DNA from: Elusimicrobiota bacterium | Lineage (GTDB): Bacteria; Elusimicrobiota; Elusimicrobia; UBA1565; JACRDR01 | Assembly (NCBI GenBank): GCA_026388115.1 | Contig: JAPLKK010000130.1 | Location: 7,032-58,928, forward strand | Direction: 5' to 3' | DNA length: 51,897 bases | Part shown: positions 51,469 to 51,897 of the stretch, piece by piece | How the letters are laid out: every line of letters begins with the position of its first letter | Position numbering within the stretch: the first letter of the stretch is position 1 | The notes under the pieces: model-generated | Told to the model about the DNA's origin: nothing | The model's database searches: none | What the model saw: the letters and a program-made list of their open reading frames with translations, nothing else | Made by a program: the position numbers and the translations under genes

Positions 51469-51897
51469 ATGGAACACGTGATCCCCTTCGCGGCGCTGCT
51501 CGCCTGCGCCGTCTTCGCGGGCGCGGCGGGCGGGTTCCCGGCCTGCGTGAAGCCGAAGGACCCCGCCGACAAGGCGTTCCCCACCTTGGACGCGCTGCTC
51601 CGCTGCCAGCGCGGCGCGCGAAAGCGCTTCCAAGCGAGCCTCCAGCTGCGCCAGGGCGCGGCGCCGCGCGACGACCAATGGGACCGGCTCGACGATTTCC
51701 AGCGGGCCGAGGTCCGCGAGTTCCTCAAGCGCCATCCGGAGCGCGCCTCCCATGAAGAAGACGCCGCCCGGACGCCCCCGGTGAGCCCGTCTCCCAGCTC
51801 CGCGCGAGACCGAGACCTCGACATGCTCAGCACGGCGCTCCAGGCTCGATCGGACGGCGGCAAGAAAGGCGTCACGCCCGAGATGGCCCGCGAGGTC
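51469..51897 (+). CDS. Exported protein of unknown function (3' end cut by window)
   Basis: 143 codons are visible, with no stop before the end of the window. The N-terminus MEHVIPFAALLACAVFAGAAGG is a short hydrophobic signal, followed by a charged, mostly helical sequence with three Cys. A Pro/Ser linker follows, then an RDLDMLSTALQARSDGGKKG helix. Nothing matches a family I recognise. The start is ATG at 51469; GTG at 51478 is possible. It is divergent from the aminopeptidase gene, 104 bases away. Confidence 0.6.
   Translation, partial: MEHVIPFAALLACAVFAGAAGGFPACVKPKDPADKAFPTLDALLRCQRGARKRFQASLQLRQGAAPRDDQWDRLDDFQRAEVREFLKRHPERASHEEDAARTPPVSPSPSSARDRDLDMLSTALQARSDGGKKGVTPEMAREV

Noticed and set aside
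51442-51470. TTGACG followed after 17 bases by CATCAT as a promoter for the last gene
   Set aside because: The -10 candidate overlaps the ATG, so transcription would start after it; only a GTG start at 51478 would fit, and there is no support for that.
1-51897. CRISPR array, transposase, integrase or other phage gene
   Set aside because: No regularly spaced direct repeats and no matching protein motifs were seen on either strand.

Overview
This is a GC-rich (by eye well over 60% G+C), densely coded bacterial segment with about 41 protein genes, no rRNA, tRNA, CRISPR array, transposase or phage gene that I can see, and no gene-free stretch longer than about 220 bases. Signal peptides, lipoboxes, a type IV pilus motor and murein transglycosylases point to a Gram-negative, probably free-living bacterium. 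The mix (AddAB rather than RecBCD, GNA1162/CsgG-type lipoproteins, a non-RD Ser/Thr kinase with WD40 repeats, DUF6941, very short promoters in front of start codons) would fit a poorly cultivated phylum such as Elusimicrobiota or a deltaproteobacterial or acidobacterial lineage. That placement is inference only.

Layout. 1-4769 (+): tail of an unknown gene, a PilT-like pilus ATPase, a cyclic-nucleotide-binding protein, rsfS, argS and a CsgG/GNA1162-like lipoprotein. 4771-7450 (-): a tightly overlapping haem-precursor unit hemB > half-size EamA permease > hemL. 7495-15593 (-): a membrane protein of a small paralogous family, then addB, addA (recombination helicase-nuclease) and a FecR-domain exported protein, all joined by 4-base overlaps. 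15620-17736 (+): MazG, a DUF6941 protein and a second GNA1162-like lipoprotein. 17733-20372 (-): a fused double-domain M16 peptidase. 20432-24021 (+): guaB and an exported copper amine oxidase homologue that lacks the cofactor tyrosine. 23999-30730 (-): a signalling block of an OmpR-type regulator, a Ser/Thr kinase with WD40 repeats and an FHA-adenylate cyclase, preceded by the second member of the paralogous membrane family. 30890-32572 (+): NAD-type malic enzyme. 32792-40973 (+): a complete fatty-acid/acyl-CoA oxidation operon (acyl-CoA dehydrogenase, EtfB, EtfA, enoyl-CoA hydratase, an unusually long 3-hydroxyacyl-CoA dehydrogenase, SCP2-type thiolase, membrane EtfD-like ETF:quinone oxidoreductase). 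40997-43216 (+): DUF2079 membrane protein with TPRs. 43266-44363 (-): lytic transglycosylase. 44455-46585 (+): response regulator/histidine kinase pair. 46808-49466 (+): P-loop ATPase/kinase, pseudo-receiver/Ig-like fusion, second lytic transglycosylase. 49481-51364 (-): M29 aminopeptidase and a membrane protein of unknown function. 51469-end (+): start of an exported protein cut by the window edge.

How the genes work together. The acyl-CoA operon forms a full route from acyl-CoA to shortened acyl-CoA, with electrons passing from the dehydrogenase to EtfAB and then through EtfD to the quinone pool. The kinase, FHA-cyclase and cyclic-nucleotide-binding protein could form a phospho-threonine to cAMP relay. 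The most unusual items are the amine oxidase with Asp at the topaquinone position, a 58-base palindromic repeat inserted in frame in both addA and addB, a 138-base inverted-repeat element at 29159-29296, a four-hairpin array at 32580-32706, and -10 boxes repeatedly placed 6-10 bases before start codons, which suggests widespread leaderless transcription.
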